Positions 43,245 to 52,057 of a stretch of 64,000 nucleotides of DNA are shown here, piece by piece. The stretch is from assembly GCF_042695135.1 (NCBI RefSeq), contig NZ_CP170547.1, forward strand, positions 3,472,001-3,536,000, read 5' to 3'. The position numbers and the translations under genes were made by a program. Source of the DNA: Epilithonimonas sp042695135. Its GTDB lineage: Bacteria; Bacteroidota; Bacteroidia; Flavobacteriales; Weeksellaceae. Under the pieces are notes generated by a model, which was given only the letters and a program-made list of their open reading frames with translations, was not told where the DNA came from and made no database searches. How positions within the stretch are numbered: position 1 is the stretch's first letter; each line of letters starts with the position of its first letter.

Positions 43245-44726
43245 TCATCTGTTTTTAAGTTCTTCTACAAATTGGGACGGACTTTTTCCTGTTACATTCT
43301 TAAAAATAGTCGTGAAGGTCGTTCGCGATGCAAATCCGGCTTCTTCTGCCAGATAACTTGTTTTATATTGCAGATATTCAGGGTTTTGAAGTAATTTTTC
43401 GACGATGTAATTCACCCGGAGTTCATTCAGATAATTGTTGAAGTTTTTGCCTTTATGCTTATTTATTATTTCTGACAAATACTTGGAATTGGTATTCATG
43501 CGTTTTGCGAGAACGACCAAAGACAAATTCGGGTCTCTCACGTCTTTGCTTTTTTCGAAAGTCTCCAGATTAGAAAGAATCAGATTCTCTGTCTTTTCCG
43601 GAATTGTGAAAACGTGGCTGGCCTGGAAATCCTTTAACTGATCACTCAGTTTCTGCTCATATTCTTTAGAAATATTCTGTTTTTCAAACTCTACAGTTGC
43701 AACATTAGCTTTGCTTTTGACAACAAAATAATATATCAGACTGATTATCAGAGACAAAACAACAATTGCAATCAGCAGGAACAAAATCTTATTCTGAAAT
43801 TCTTTTTGTTTATGAATTTTAGAATTTTCTTTCTGATCGATTAGATTAATGACATTCACTCTGGCATCTTGTTTGTCTGCAATGGATAATTTTAGCAGCC
43901 GGATGTATTCTTTTCTTGTGTTGAAACAATCCGGAGAATTACTTCCACAGGCTTGCTGAGACCATTCTTTATAAAGGTCTGTGTAGAAAATATCATCGTT
44001 ATACCGAGGGAATTTATTTTTGATTTCCGTCAGATCCGACTCATAAAATGTACCGTTTTTGATTTTATATTTTAAAATAATAATGTCCGATAAGAATTTG
44101 AAATAATCATTTTCTTTGCCAATATTTTTATTTGATTTATTCTCTATTGAAGACTTTAAAAGCAAAAGCCGGGAATGATAAGACGGATCCAGACCTGATT
44201 GATTCCTATTATTTTTCTGAATTTTTGTCAGGCATTCCTTATATTTTCCCAAATGATATGATTTTAAAATATCAAGTTCATTTTCCCAGAGATTAACACA
44301 GGATTTTTCTTCACCTTTCAAAGGCTCCGAAGTTTTTTTCAAATCCCTGACAGCAAAGATATAGTCATCATAAAAGCCAAGTTCCAGATACAATTTGCCG
44401 ATCAGATATTCATTTTTTGATTTAAGAAAATCATTATCTACATTCCCTGAAATCCTGTCTGCTGATATCAGTTTTACAACCGCCTCATTGTATTTTCTGA
44501 GGTTGAAGTAGATTTCGGCTTGCAGAAGTAATGCATTATAAACATCTTCTGTAGTTCCAAAACTTTGATTAGAAACAATGTATTGCGCCGTCTTTATTGC
44601 TTTTTCCGGATCAGAATACATCATTGCTTTGACATCCTTTGTCAGATTTTGAGCATCGTTTATTTGCGCATTTACATTTACTGCAAACACCCAAAACACC
44701 ATACACCAAAGTAATCTGTTCAGCAT
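43245..44726 (-). CDS. membrane-spanning TPR sensor with C-terminal AraC-type DNA-binding domain
   Basis: 493 aa. Signal/anchor (MLNRLLWCMVFWVFAVNVNAQ), TPR-type periplasmic region (residues about 25-280), membrane helix (about 311-334), coiled linker, then an AraC HTH pair (residues about 390-490) with LAKRMNTNSKYLSEIINKHKGKNF and LAEEAGFASRTTFTTIFKNVTG. Such one-component regulators bind DNA while anchored in the inner membrane. The target genes are not evident; three T9SS cargo genes lie just downstream on the same strand. Confidence 0.85.
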   Translation of the reverse strand: MLNRLLWCMVFWVFAVNVNAQINDAQNLTKDVKAMMYSDPEKAIKTAQYIVSNQSFGTTEDVYNALLLQAEIYFNLRKYNEAVVKLISADRISGNVDNDFLKSKNEYLIGKLYLELGFYDDYIFAVRDLKKTSEPLKGEEKSCVNLWENELDILKSYHLGKYKECLTKIQKNNRNQSGLDPSYHSRLLLLKSSIENKSNKNIGKENDYFKFLSDIIILKYKIKNGTFYESDLTEIKNKFPRYNDDIFYTDLYKEWSQQACGSNSPDCFNTRKEYIRLLKLSIADKQDARVNVINLIDQKENSKIHKQKEFQNKILFLLIAIVVLSLIISLIYYFVVKSKANVATVEFEKQNISKEYEQKLSDQLKDFQASHVFTIPEKTENLILSNLETFEKSKDVRDPNLSLVVLAKRMNTNSKYLSEIINKHKGKNFNNYLNELRVNYIVEKLLQNPEYLQYKTSYLAEEAGFASRTTFTTIFKNVTGKSPSQFVEELKNR

Positions 44727-44828
44727 TATCCGAAATTCTGAAAATAAATTTAAAGATAAAAAAATATAAGGTCAATTCAATTTAAAAACATACTGTTTGA
44801 ATTAAAAATATGATAACAAGCACAAAAT

Positions 44829-44862
44829 AAAAAAGCATCACGAAATTTCGGGACGCTTTTTT
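44829..44862. terminator. terminator between the arginine decarboxylase and AraC-type genes
   Basis: AAAAGCATCACGAAA faces TTTCGGGACGCTTTT with two mismatches; T-run TTTTTTG on one side and TTTTTTAT on the other, so it can stop the decarboxylase transcript. Confidence 0.7.
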
Positions 44863-44885
44863 GTTTGAGTTTAGAATCTGTTTTC

Positions 44886-46277
44886 TTAATATCCCAAAAG
44901 TTTTAGAACATCTTCGGGTTTTTGCTCTTCTCTGAATAATTCGTAAGTTAAGTTTCCATCTTCGTCCTTATCAATCAAAATATGTTTCGGCTGAGGCATC
45001 AAACAGTGATGGACACCGCCGTAACCGCCAATCGTTTCCTGATAAGCGCCTGTATGGAAAAATCCGATGTACAAAGATTTTGTTTCATTGAAAACGGGAA
45101 GATAAATGGCATTCGTATGTTGCTCAGAATTGTAATAATCATCTGAATCACAAGTTAATCCACCAAGAAAAACCCTTTCGTAGGAATCTTCCCAACGGTT
45201 AAGCGGCAACATAATGAAGTGACGGGAAATAGCCCAGGTATCCGGCAAAGTGGTCATAAAAGATGAATCAATCATATTCCATTTTTCTCTGTCGTTTTGA
45301 CGTTTCTGAGAAATGATTTTATATAAATGCCCACCACTTTCTCCAACGGTAAAACTTCCAAATTCAGTATAGATATTTGGTTCTTCAACGCCTTCTTCCT
45401 CACAGAATTTCTTGATTTGAGACACAATTTCGTTGACCATATATTGATAATCATAATCGAAATTAAGTGAAGTTTTAATCGGAAAACCGCCACCAATATT
45501 AAGGGAATCAACTTCAGGCGCAATTTTTTTCAATCTCGCATAGACTCGGAGACATTTGTATAATTCGTTCCAGTAATAGGCCGTGTCTTTGATTCCGGTA
45601 TTGATAAAAAAGTGAAGCATTTTCAGTCTCGCATTCGGATGTTCCGCGATTTTCTGACTGTAATACGGGATGATATCTTTGTATCCGATTCCTAATCTTG
45701 ATGTATAGAATTCGAACTTCGGTTCCTCTTCCGCGGCAATTCTGATTCCGATGTCAAAAGTTCTGTCGATGCTTTCTGTCAGCTTGTCCAGCTCTCTGTA
45801 ATTATCCAGAATCGGTGTGATATTTTCGAAACCGTTATTGATAAGGTCAGAAATTTTTGCTAAGTAATCATCAGTTTTGAAACCATTACAGATCACTTCA
45901 ATATCTTTCGTTACTTTTCCTTTGTCATAAAGAGATTTTACAATATCCATATCGTAGGCGGACGACGTTTCCAGACTGATATCGTTTTTCAAAGCCTCTT
46001 CTACAACAAACGCAAAATGGCTGGACTTTGTACAGTAGCAATATCTGTAGGTTTTTTGGTAATCGTTCTTTTCAAAAGCTTCTTTGAACCAGAATTTTGC
46101 CCTTTCAATATTCTGAGAAATCTTTGGTAAATAATTGAACTTCAAAGGAGTTCCGAATTTTTCCACAACTTCCATCAGGTTGATATCGTGGAATTTCAGA
46201 TTATTCTCTTCTACATTGAATTCTTCTGTAGGAAAATAAAGCGTTTGGTCAATTAGTTCAGAATATTTTATTTTCAT
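44886..46277 (-). CDS. speA: arginine decarboxylase (PLP fold type III)
   Basis: 463-aa member of the alanine-racemase-fold decarboxylases. PLP lysine K84 lies in YCTKSSHFAFVVEEAL; further family blocks are LNIGGGFPIKTS, YTEFGSFTVGESGGH and YIGFFHTGAYQETIGGYGG near the C-terminus (substrate Cys/Asp region changed relative to ornithine enzymes). Flavobacterial enzymes of this length are generally called arginine decarboxylase, giving agmatine for polyamine synthesis. It is shorter than the 630-aa E. coli SpeA. Substrate is inferred from family. Confidence 0.8.
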   Translation of the reverse strand: MKIKYSELIDQTLYFPTEEFNVEENNLKFHDINLMEVVEKFGTPLKFNYLPKISQNIERAKFWFKEAFEKNDYQKTYRYCYCTKSSHFAFVVEEALKNDISLETSSAYDMDIVKSLYDKGKVTKDIEVICNGFKTDDYLAKISDLINNGFENITPILDNYRELDKLTESIDRTFDIGIRIAAEEEPKFEFYTSRLGIGYKDIIPYYSQKIAEHPNARLKMLHFFINTGIKDTAYYWNELYKCLRVYARLKKIAPEVDSLNIGGGFPIKTSLNFDYDYQYMVNEIVSQIKKFCEEEGVEEPNIYTEFGSFTVGESGGHLYKIISQKRQNDREKWNMIDSSFMTTLPDTWAISRHFIMLPLNRWEDSYERVFLGGLTCDSDDYYNSEQHTNAIYLPVFNETKSLYIGFFHTGAYQETIGGYGGVHHCLMPQPKHILIDKDEDGNLTYELFREEQKPEDVLKLLGY

Positions 46278-46375
46278 TTCCGGCTAAAAAAAGTTAATTG
46301 TTTTACGGTACAAAAATGATGAAATAAACTGAATTTCTACGTTAATAATTCTATAAAAAACAATGATATTATTTT

Positions 46376-46498
46376 AACGCAAAGGCGCAGGAAATTTAAA
46401 ATCACAAACCGTTCTAAGTCGCAAATCAAGCATCATAAAATATTCCAATTGGCGACTTGAAACTGATGAATTAAGACTTCATTCCGCCTTTGCGTTAG
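46376..46498. repeat. long-range inverted repeat AACGCAAAGGCG ... CGCCTTTGCGTT
   Basis: AACGCAAAGGCG at 46376-46387 pairs with CGCCTTTGCGTT at 46486-46497; between them AAGTCGCAAAT/GGCGACTT also fit. The right arm lies inside the last codons of the thiamine kinase gene. Related cgcaaaggc-type pieces occur at 52610-52720 and 47980-48120. Confidence 0.6.
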
Positions 46499-47126
46499 AT
46501 TTTTCGCCAATAAAAATCAGCAAATCGCCTTCTTTATATTTAATAGAAACGTCCTGATTTTCTGCAATATTCCTCGTTCCGATTCTTTCTCCGAGAATCA
46601 AATCTTCGTTATATAAAGGCCATTTCAATCCTTTAGTTTCGATATTTTTGGCGATTGGAAAAGGCATTATCGAAATCATTTTATCCATCACATCAGAGAT
46701 TGCGAATTCTTTCGGAATAAAATAATATGACGAATAATTATCAAAAAATCTGAGATTCAATTTATCTTTAAAGAAAAAAGCGACACTCAAATTCCCTAGA
46801 AAATGATCCTGCTCGCCTCCACTTGCGCCGTAAACATCGATGTTTTCAAAACCTTTTTCGAGAATTAATTCCAAAGCTTTATGAAAATCAGTTTTGTTCT
46901 GGTCTGGCGTTTCGATAACTTCAAAGCTGTCACGCTGAGGCTCTCGAAGCGTTTCTAAATTAAATGAATCAAAATCGCCGGAAATAAAATCCAATTTATC
47001 TAATGGAAAATTCAATTGCCTTAAATAATGAAAAGCGCCATCTGTACAAGCAATCAATTCATAATCAGACAGATTGGGAAATTCTTTCGGTGGTTCGCCG
47101 TTGATGAAAAGTAAGGCTTTTTTCAT
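46479..47126 (-). CDS. thiamine diphosphokinase
   Basis: 215 aa, transfers diphosphate from ATP to thiamine. Seen: CTDGAFHYL, ISGDFDS (metal-binding Asp pair), PDQNKTDFHKAL (conserved D-x-x-K-T-D) and YGASGGEQDHFLGNL; the C-terminal beta-sandwich follows. The start MKKALLF at 47126 is preferred because an earlier ATG would overlap the upstream mini-membrane gene. Last codons form part of an inverted repeat. Third gene of the PduO operon. Confidence 0.88.
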   Translation of the reverse strand: MKKALLFINGEPPKEFPNLSDYELIACTDGAFHYLRQLNFPLDKLDFISGDFDSFNLETLREPQRDSFEVIETPDQNKTDFHKALELILEKGFENIDVYGASGGEQDHFLGNLSVAFFFKDKLNLRFFDNYSSYYFIPKEFAISDVMDKMISIMPFPIAKNIETKGLKWPLYNEDLILGERIGTRNIAENQDVSIKYKEGDLLIFIGEKSNAKAE

Positions 47127-47127
47127 T

Positions 47128-47322
47128 TTATAAATCATTGGACTTTTTGGCAAAAAGCAAGTTATACAAAAGCAATAAACCGCCTATAATTTGTAAAAAT
47201 AATCCAATTGCTAGCATTATATTTCCTGAAAAACCAAAAAGACTCCAATGCGTGATTTTGAAAAGAGCTCCGACCAGACAAACAATTAGTCCTATAATAA
47301 AAATCAAAACTGCGTATTTCAT
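47128..47322 (-). CDS. small two-helix membrane protein resembling the GldL N-terminus
   Basis: 64 aa with two membrane helices (YAVLIFIIGLIVCLVGALFKITHW and ML-LAIGLFLQIIGGLLLLYNLLF region) and a short basic tail. The GALFKITHW turn resembles the GldL motor protein of gliding/T9SS (GA..KI.HW), but the long cytoplasmic part of GldL is absent. The start MKYAVL at 47322 is five bases after the PduO stop, and the gene ends one base before the thiamine kinase start, so all three are cotranscribed. Function unknown. Confidence 0.6.
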   Translation of the reverse strand: MKYAVLIFIIGLIVCLVGALFKITHWSLFGFSGNIMLAIGLFLQIIGGLLLLYNLLFAKKSNDL

Positions 47323-47326
47323 TCTT

Positions 47327-47899
47327 TTAACTTCTATCATTAGGATTCCAATATTCCTCAGATTCATTATTCAATTTCGAAACATATCTCGCCAAAACAA
47401 AAAAATAATCCGACAAACGATTCAGATATTTAATCAATTCCGGTCGCACTTCCTCCGATTGATTAAGGAAAACCAAACTGCGTTCTGCGCGTCTGCAAAC
47501 AGTTCTCGCAACGTGAAGGAAAGTCGCTGCTTTTCCACCGCCTGGCAAAATGAAATATTGCAAAGGCTCCACTTTCTCTTCCATCGCATCCATCCAAAGT
47601 TCCAATTCTTCAATTTCTTTATCAGAAATTACGAGTGGTAATCTCGCTTTTCCATTAGCCAAAAACAGTTTATCAATCGGCGTTGAAGCTTCGGAACCAC
47701 CGGTAAAAAGGTCAAACTGAATTTTTTTGAGTTGGTTAACAACAGCTTCATCATCAATATGAGATTTCGCAACGCCAATGTTCGCATTCAGTTCATCGAT
47801 GTTGCCGTAGGATTCTACTCTTGCGCTGGCTTTGGAGATTCTGCTTCCGCCGTAAAGTCCGGTTTCGCCTTTGTCGCCGGTTTTTGTATATATTTTCAT
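47327..47899 (-). CDS. cob(I)alamin adenosyltransferase, PduO type
   Basis: 190-aa ATP:corrinoid adenosyltransferase that makes adenosylcobalamin. Seen: MKIYTKTGDKGETGLYGGSR (ATP-binding loop), SYGNIDELNANIG, FILPGGG and RTVCRRAERSLV followed by LNRLSDYFFVLAR, the standard order of PduO-type enzymes. It forms an operon with the mini-GldL and thiamine kinase genes. Complements the B12 uptake genes at 4.6-7.7 kb; no riboswitch is seen here. Confidence 0.92.
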   Translation of the reverse strand: MKIYTKTGDKGETGLYGGSRISKASARVESYGNIDELNANIGVAKSHIDDEAVVNQLKKIQFDLFTGGSEASTPIDKLFLANGKARLPLVISDKEIEELELWMDAMEEKVEPLQYFILPGGGKAATFLHVARTVCRRAERSLVFLNQSEEVRPELIKYLNRLSDYFFVLARYVSKLNNESEEYWNPNDRS

Positions 47900-47959
47900 T
47901 TTTCAGTTTTTATGAAAGTTTAAATTTAAGGTTTTTATATTTTAAGCGGGTAAGAATCT

Positions 47960-48135
47960 TTTCGCATCAGTAAATTAACAAAAAGGCACAAAGAATCATT
48001 ATAAAAAACTCATCATTTTAAGGCACAAAGCTTGACTTCGTCAGAATTGAAAAATATTTGATTTTCATTGTGCCTTAAAAACGCATCAATTACAAAAACC
48101 TTTTGTGTCTTTGTGTTGAACTTCATTCAAATTAA
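47960..48135. repeat. intergenic AAGGCACAAAG-type repeat with inverted arms
   Basis: TTTTAAGGCACAA (about 48016-48028) pairs with TTGTGCCTTAAAA (about 48069-48081); additional copies AAAGGCACAAAG and TTTTGTGTCTTTGTG flank it. No ORF. A GACTTCGTC piece, also seen in the palindrome repeat, lies at about 48033. Confidence 0.55.
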
Positions 48136-48151
48136 TTCTTAAATTGCTTTA

Positions 48152-49960
48152 ATGAAAAAGCCATTTCAAAAAACCACAAATCTAATACACATTTATCAGC
48201 AGTTGCGGCGCTTCATCAAGCCTTATCGAATGATGATTTTTGTGACTTTGGCTTTGACTTTCATCGGCGCTTTGTTCGCACAGGTCAATCCTTTGGTTTT
48301 AAAATATACTGTGGACGAAGTAACCAAACTAACGCAACTTCCCAATCCAATGAAAGAAGGAATTCACGTTCTGACTTTAATTTCAATCATACTTTTGGGG
48401 AAAGAACTAGCGAATATTTTTATTCAGTTTGGACAGAAATTTTATGGGGAAAAGATTAGAATCAATGTCAGTTCCGAACTCGCACAAGAAGCCATCAACA
48501 AAATCCTGACTTACCGAATCGCCTATTACAACGATGAAAACCACGAATCCGGAAAACTTCAAATCCGAATCGACCGAGGAATTGAAAGTCTCACAAAACT
48601 CGTCCAAAATTTTTTCATCGATATTCTTCCACTCTTTTCAACTGCATTCATTGCATTGGTTGTGATGTATATGCAGAATATTTATGTCGGTTTGGTTTCC
48701 ACTTTTGTGATTCCGATTTATTTTTATGTCACATCAAGACAGGCGAAAAAATTAGGAAATGTAAGACGAACACTCAGAAATCAGCGTGAACAGAAAACGT
48801 CCGGACTTTTGAATTTGATTAATTCCATAATGGTCATCAAAAGTTTTGTCCGCGAAAAATTTGAAGGAAGCAAACAATACAATCTTCAGATGAAGCTGAT
48901 GGAAAGCCAGCTTTACACGAGGCGAACCAGTTTTATCTATGACGGTTTGAAGACTTTCATCGAGCAATTCGGTGTCGTTTTGATTATCCTTTTGACAGTT
49001 TATTTGGTTCTTGACCAGCAGATGACGATTGGTGCGATTATGCTTCACATTATGCTGTTCAACAACGTTTCCGCACCTATTCGCCAGCTTCACAGGATTT
49101 ATGATGATATGAATGATGCCTTTATTTACGCCGAAGGTTATTTTGAAATCCTGAATGCCGACGAAGAAACCGAACCAAACGGAACCATCAACAATATCCC
49201 AATCAAAGGGAATTTCGAAATCAAAAATGTGGATTTCACTTATCCAAACGGGATGAAAGCACTTCACAATGTTTCCCTGAAAATTGAAAACGGAAAAACC
49301 ACGGCTTTGGTTGGACTCAGTGGCGCAGGAAAATCGACGATTATCAATTTACTTTGCAAGTTTTACGAGCCAGATTCAGGCGAAATTCTTTTGGATGGCA
49401 ACAATCTGAATGATTTTGATAATGACTTTCTGCGTGATGACCTTGGATTAGTTCTTCAAAAAAATCACATTTTTAAAGGAAGCATCGAGGACAATATCCG
49501 CTACGGAAATCTGCACGCCACATTTGACGAAATCAAAGAAGCTGCGACAAAAGCTTATCTCCACGAACAGATTTTGGATTTACCGGAAGCTTACAACCAC
49601 GACGCTACGCAACTTTCCGGAGGTCAACAACAGAGAATTGCCATCGCCAGATTATTTTTGAAAAATCCACCAATTATTTTTCTTGATGAACCAACCGCAA
49701 GTCTGGACGCCATCGCAACAGAACAAATTAAAAATTCTCTTGACGCTATAAAACAAGGAAGGACGGTTGTGATTATTTCGCATTCATTATCGCAGATTTT
49801 GGATTCTGATATGATTTACGTGATGAAAAAAGGCGCAATTGTAGAAAACGGAACACACGAAGAATTGTATGAAAAAGACGGAATTTACCGAGAAATTTTT
49901 GATGCTTCTGCAAGAAGTTTGAATCTGGATAGATTGGTGAAAACATATAAAGATGAATGA
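48152..49960 (+). CDS. ABC transporter, fused permease and ATPase
   Basis: 602-aa exporter half-transporter (ABCB/MsbA type). Six membrane segments in residues 20-320; nucleotide domain with Walker A GLSGAGKST (388-396), signature LSGGQQQR, Walker B IIFLDEPTAS and the switch His in VVIISHS. It should function as a homodimer exporting lipids, peptides or drugs. It overlaps the WYL regulator gene by eight bases, so the two are coupled and the regulator may control it. Confidence 0.92.
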   Translation: MKKPFQKTTNLIHIYQQLRRFIKPYRMMIFVTLALTFIGALFAQVNPLVLKYTVDEVTKLTQLPNPMKEGIHVLTLISIILLGKELANIFIQFGQKFYGEKIRINVSSELAQEAINKILTYRIAYYNDENHESGKLQIRIDRGIESLTKLVQNFFIDILPLFSTAFIALVVMYMQNIYVGLVSTFVIPIYFYVTSRQAKKLGNVRRTLRNQREQKTSGLLNLINSIMVIKSFVREKFEGSKQYNLQMKLMESQLYTRRTSFIYDGLKTFIEQFGVVLIILLTVYLVLDQQMTIGAIMLHIMLFNNVSAPIRQLHRIYDDMNDAFIYAEGYFEILNADEETEPNGTINNIPIKGNFEIKNVDFTYPNGMKALHNVSLKIENGKTTALVGLSGAGKSTIINLLCKFYEPDSGEILLDGNNLNDFDNDFLRDDLGLVLQKNHIFKGSIEDNIRYGNLHATFDEIKEAATKAYLHEQILDLPEAYNHDATQLSGGQQQRIAIARLFLKNPPIIFLDEPTASLDAIATEQIKNSLDAIKQGRTVVIISHSLSQILDSDMIYVMKKGAIVENGTHEELYEKDGIYREIFDASARSLNLDRLVKTYKDE

Positions 49961-50912
49961 AGACCATTACATAAAAAAAATAGACCGCATCACCTCGATT
50001 CTGGTGCAGTTGCAAAGCAAACCGATTGTTCGGGCGCAGGATTTAGCGGATAAATTTGAGGTCAGTGTCAGAACGATTTACAGAGATATTAAAACTTTGG
50101 AAAATGCAGGCATTCCGATTTTTGGGGAAGCTGGTTCCGGCTATTCTTTGGTCGATGGTTACAAACTTCCGCCAGTGATGTTTACAAAAGAAGAAGTTTT
50201 GAGTTTCATCACGGCTGAAAAACTGATGCAGAATTTTTCCCACGAAAGTCTCGGTTCGCATTACAATTCGGCGATGGAAAAAGTGAAATCTGTTCTCAGA
50301 AATTCGGAGAAAAATTTGGTGACTGATATTGAAAATCAAATTAATATTTATGCTTATCAGCCGGAGCAAAAAGATTCGGTAAAAAACATAATTCCGACAG
50401 TTCTGGAAAGTATTTCTGAGAAAATGCAACTGAAAATTGATTATCAAAACGCTAATCTCGAAGCTTCGGAACGGACAATTGAAGCGGTTGGAATTTTTTA
50501 TGAATTCAATTATTGGTATGTGATGGCGTTCTGCACAATGCGGAAAGATTACCGGCAGTTTCGGGTAGACAGGATTTTGAAAATCACAAAAACTAAAAAT
50601 CCATTTTCGCAGGAATATGGACACATTAACGATTACAAAAATAATACGAATGGAAAAAAAACGGAGGTCAAACTTCTTGTCGAGAAAAAAATAATGACGC
50701 ATCTTGTGAACTCAAAAAAATATTATGGCCTGACCAAAGAGATCGAGACCGAAAATGGTATTGAACTCATTTTTGAAACCGAATGGATCGACGAAGGTTT
50801 TCCGCGCTGGCTGATTACTTTTGCTGACTACGCCGAGATCATTTACCCAGAATCTTTAAAGATAACATTGAAAAATCTAATTAATAATATTTCAGAAAGA
50901 ATTAAAATTTAA
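49953..50912 (+). CDS. HTH and WYL domain transcriptional regulator (YafY type)
   Basis: 319 aa. N-terminal DeoR-like HTH (RAQDLADKFEVSVRTIYRDIKTLENAGIPI, residues 27-56) and a wing (GYSLVDGYKLPPVMFTKEE); then a WYL domain centred on FYEFNYWYVMAFCTMRKDYRQFRVDRI, where the name-giving triad reads WYV. The C-terminal extension follows. WYL domains sense nucleotides or other ligands. ATG overlaps the ABC gene end and the next gene starts after 3 bases: a three-gene operon. Confidence 0.88.
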   Translation: MNEDHYIKKIDRITSILVQLQSKPIVRAQDLADKFEVSVRTIYRDIKTLENAGIPIFGEAGSGYSLVDGYKLPPVMFTKEEVLSFITAEKLMQNFSHESLGSHYNSAMEKVKSVLRNSEKNLVTDIENQINIYAYQPEQKDSVKNIIPTVLESISEKMQLKIDYQNANLEASERTIEAVGIFYEFNYWYVMAFCTMRKDYRQFRVDRILKITKTKNPFSQEYGHINDYKNNTNGKKTEVKLLVEKKIMTHLVNSKKYYGLTKEIETENGIELIFETEWIDEGFPRWLITFADYAEIIYPESLKITLKNLINNISERIKI

Positions 50913-50915
50913 AAT

Positions 50916-52016
50916 ATGAAACATGTATTTCTCCATTGTTTTCTATTGATTGTAATAGCTTATTCTACAACACTTTCCGCCTGTTCTGCATTTTTGTTGC
51001 GGGGGAAAGATCATTGTGTGGTTGGTTTCAACGAAAACTGGAAAACAATGCCCGGAATGATTGTCGTAAACAAACGCGACGTTTTGAAGAGAAATATCAG
51101 CTGGGAAAATCTGACCACCGACAATTTGAATTCTAAAAAACAATGGACTTCGAAATATGGCTCGGTCACTTTTAACCTTTTGGGCTACGATTTCCCTTGT
51201 TATGGCGTGAATGAAAAAGGACTTTTCCTGGTAGAACTTTATCTGGAAGAAACATCAAAAGTTTTGAATCCGAACCAGCCAAATATGTTTTGGGCACAAT
51301 GGATTCAGTATCAATTGGATAATTACAAAACGGTAAAAGAAGTCGTGGACAATCTGAACAAAGGTCCAAACATAGATTGGTGGCCAAATGCCGCAGGAAG
51401 TCATTTTTTTCTGACTGATGCCAAAGGAAATGCAACAACTATTGCTTTGCTTGATGGGGAATATAAAGTTCTGACGAACAAAGAAATGCCGATGCCACTT
51501 TTGTGCAACAATCAATACAAAAAGGATTTTGATAAAGCCGCAAAATTTGATTTCCTGGGCGGAAATGAGAAATTCGAGTATGAGAAGAGCGGAAATTGGG
51601 ACGACCGATATAATCGTGCTTATTTTATGCTTCAAAACTACAAATACGATGGAAAGCCAGTGGATTACGCCTGGAATATTCTGAATTCTGTTCACGCCGG
51701 AGAATGGCAAACCGTGATTGATGCAAAAAATATGAACTTATTTTTCCGCTCAGATTTAAAGAAAGAAATCAAGAAAATCGATTTGAATAAACTTGATTTT
51801 TCAAAGAATTCTGCTGTGAAATATCTGGATATTCATACCGATGAGTTGGGCGAAGTAAATCAGGATTTCCAGCCGTTGACACTGCGTAAAAATAACGACT
51901 ACGTGGAAAAAGGATTTCCGATTGGTTATGATAATAAGGAATTTGGGACTTCGGAAACGTTTGTTAAGCTTAAGGAAAATATTGTAAAATTCTTCAGTAA
52001 TATTTTACCAAACTAA
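50916..52016 (+). CDS. linear amide C-N hydrolase / choloylglycine hydrolase family (Ntn), atypical
   Basis: 366 aa. A hydrophobic leader ends TTLSAC, and C23 would be both the Ntn nucleophile exposed by cleavage and a possible lipobox cysteine. After it the chain reads SAFLLRGKDHCVVGFNENW; active family members have G-R-N-x-D-W here, so the canonical Arg and Asp positions are Phe and Asn. Later blocks (GVNEKGLFLVELYLEE, FLTDAKGNATTIAL, WQTVIDAKNMNLFFRS) fit the family. Secreted or lipid-anchored; amidase activity is uncertain. Third gene of the ABC/WYL operon, ended by a strong terminator. Confidence 0.7.
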   Translation: MKHVFLHCFLLIVIAYSTTLSACSAFLLRGKDHCVVGFNENWKTMPGMIVVNKRDVLKRNISWENLTTDNLNSKKQWTSKYGSVTFNLLGYDFPCYGVNEKGLFLVELYLEETSKVLNPNQPNMFWAQWIQYQLDNYKTVKEVVDNLNKGPNIDWWPNAAGSHFFLTDAKGNATTIALLDGEYKVLTNKEMPMPLLCNNQYKKDFDKAAKFDFLGGNEKFEYEKSGNWDDRYNRAYFMLQNYKYDGKPVDYAWNILNSVHAGEWQTVIDAKNMNLFFRSDLKKEIKKIDLNKLDFSKNSAVKYLDIHTDELGEVNQDFQPLTLRKNNDYVEKGFPIGYDNKEFGTSETFVKLKENIVKFFSNILPN

Positions 52017-52019
52017 AAA

Positions 52020-52057
52020 AAATAGCTTTCAGAAAATCTGAAAGCTATTTGATTTTT
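52020..52057. terminator. terminator between convergent genes
   Basis: Perfect 14-bp stem AAATAGCTTTCAGA (52020-52033) and TCTGAAAGCTATTT (52037-52050), 3-base loop, then GATTTTTT; A-run upstream makes it bidirectional for the DinB gene as well. Confidence 0.88.

Noticed and set aside
48752..49267. 171-aa minus-strand ORF in the ABC transporter
   Set aside because: Shadow of membrane and ATPase coding sequence.
50043..50702. 219-aa minus-strand ORF over the WYL regulator
   Set aside because: Shadow; Phe/His/Asn-rich with no family pattern, while the plus-strand gene has intact HTH and WYL domains.
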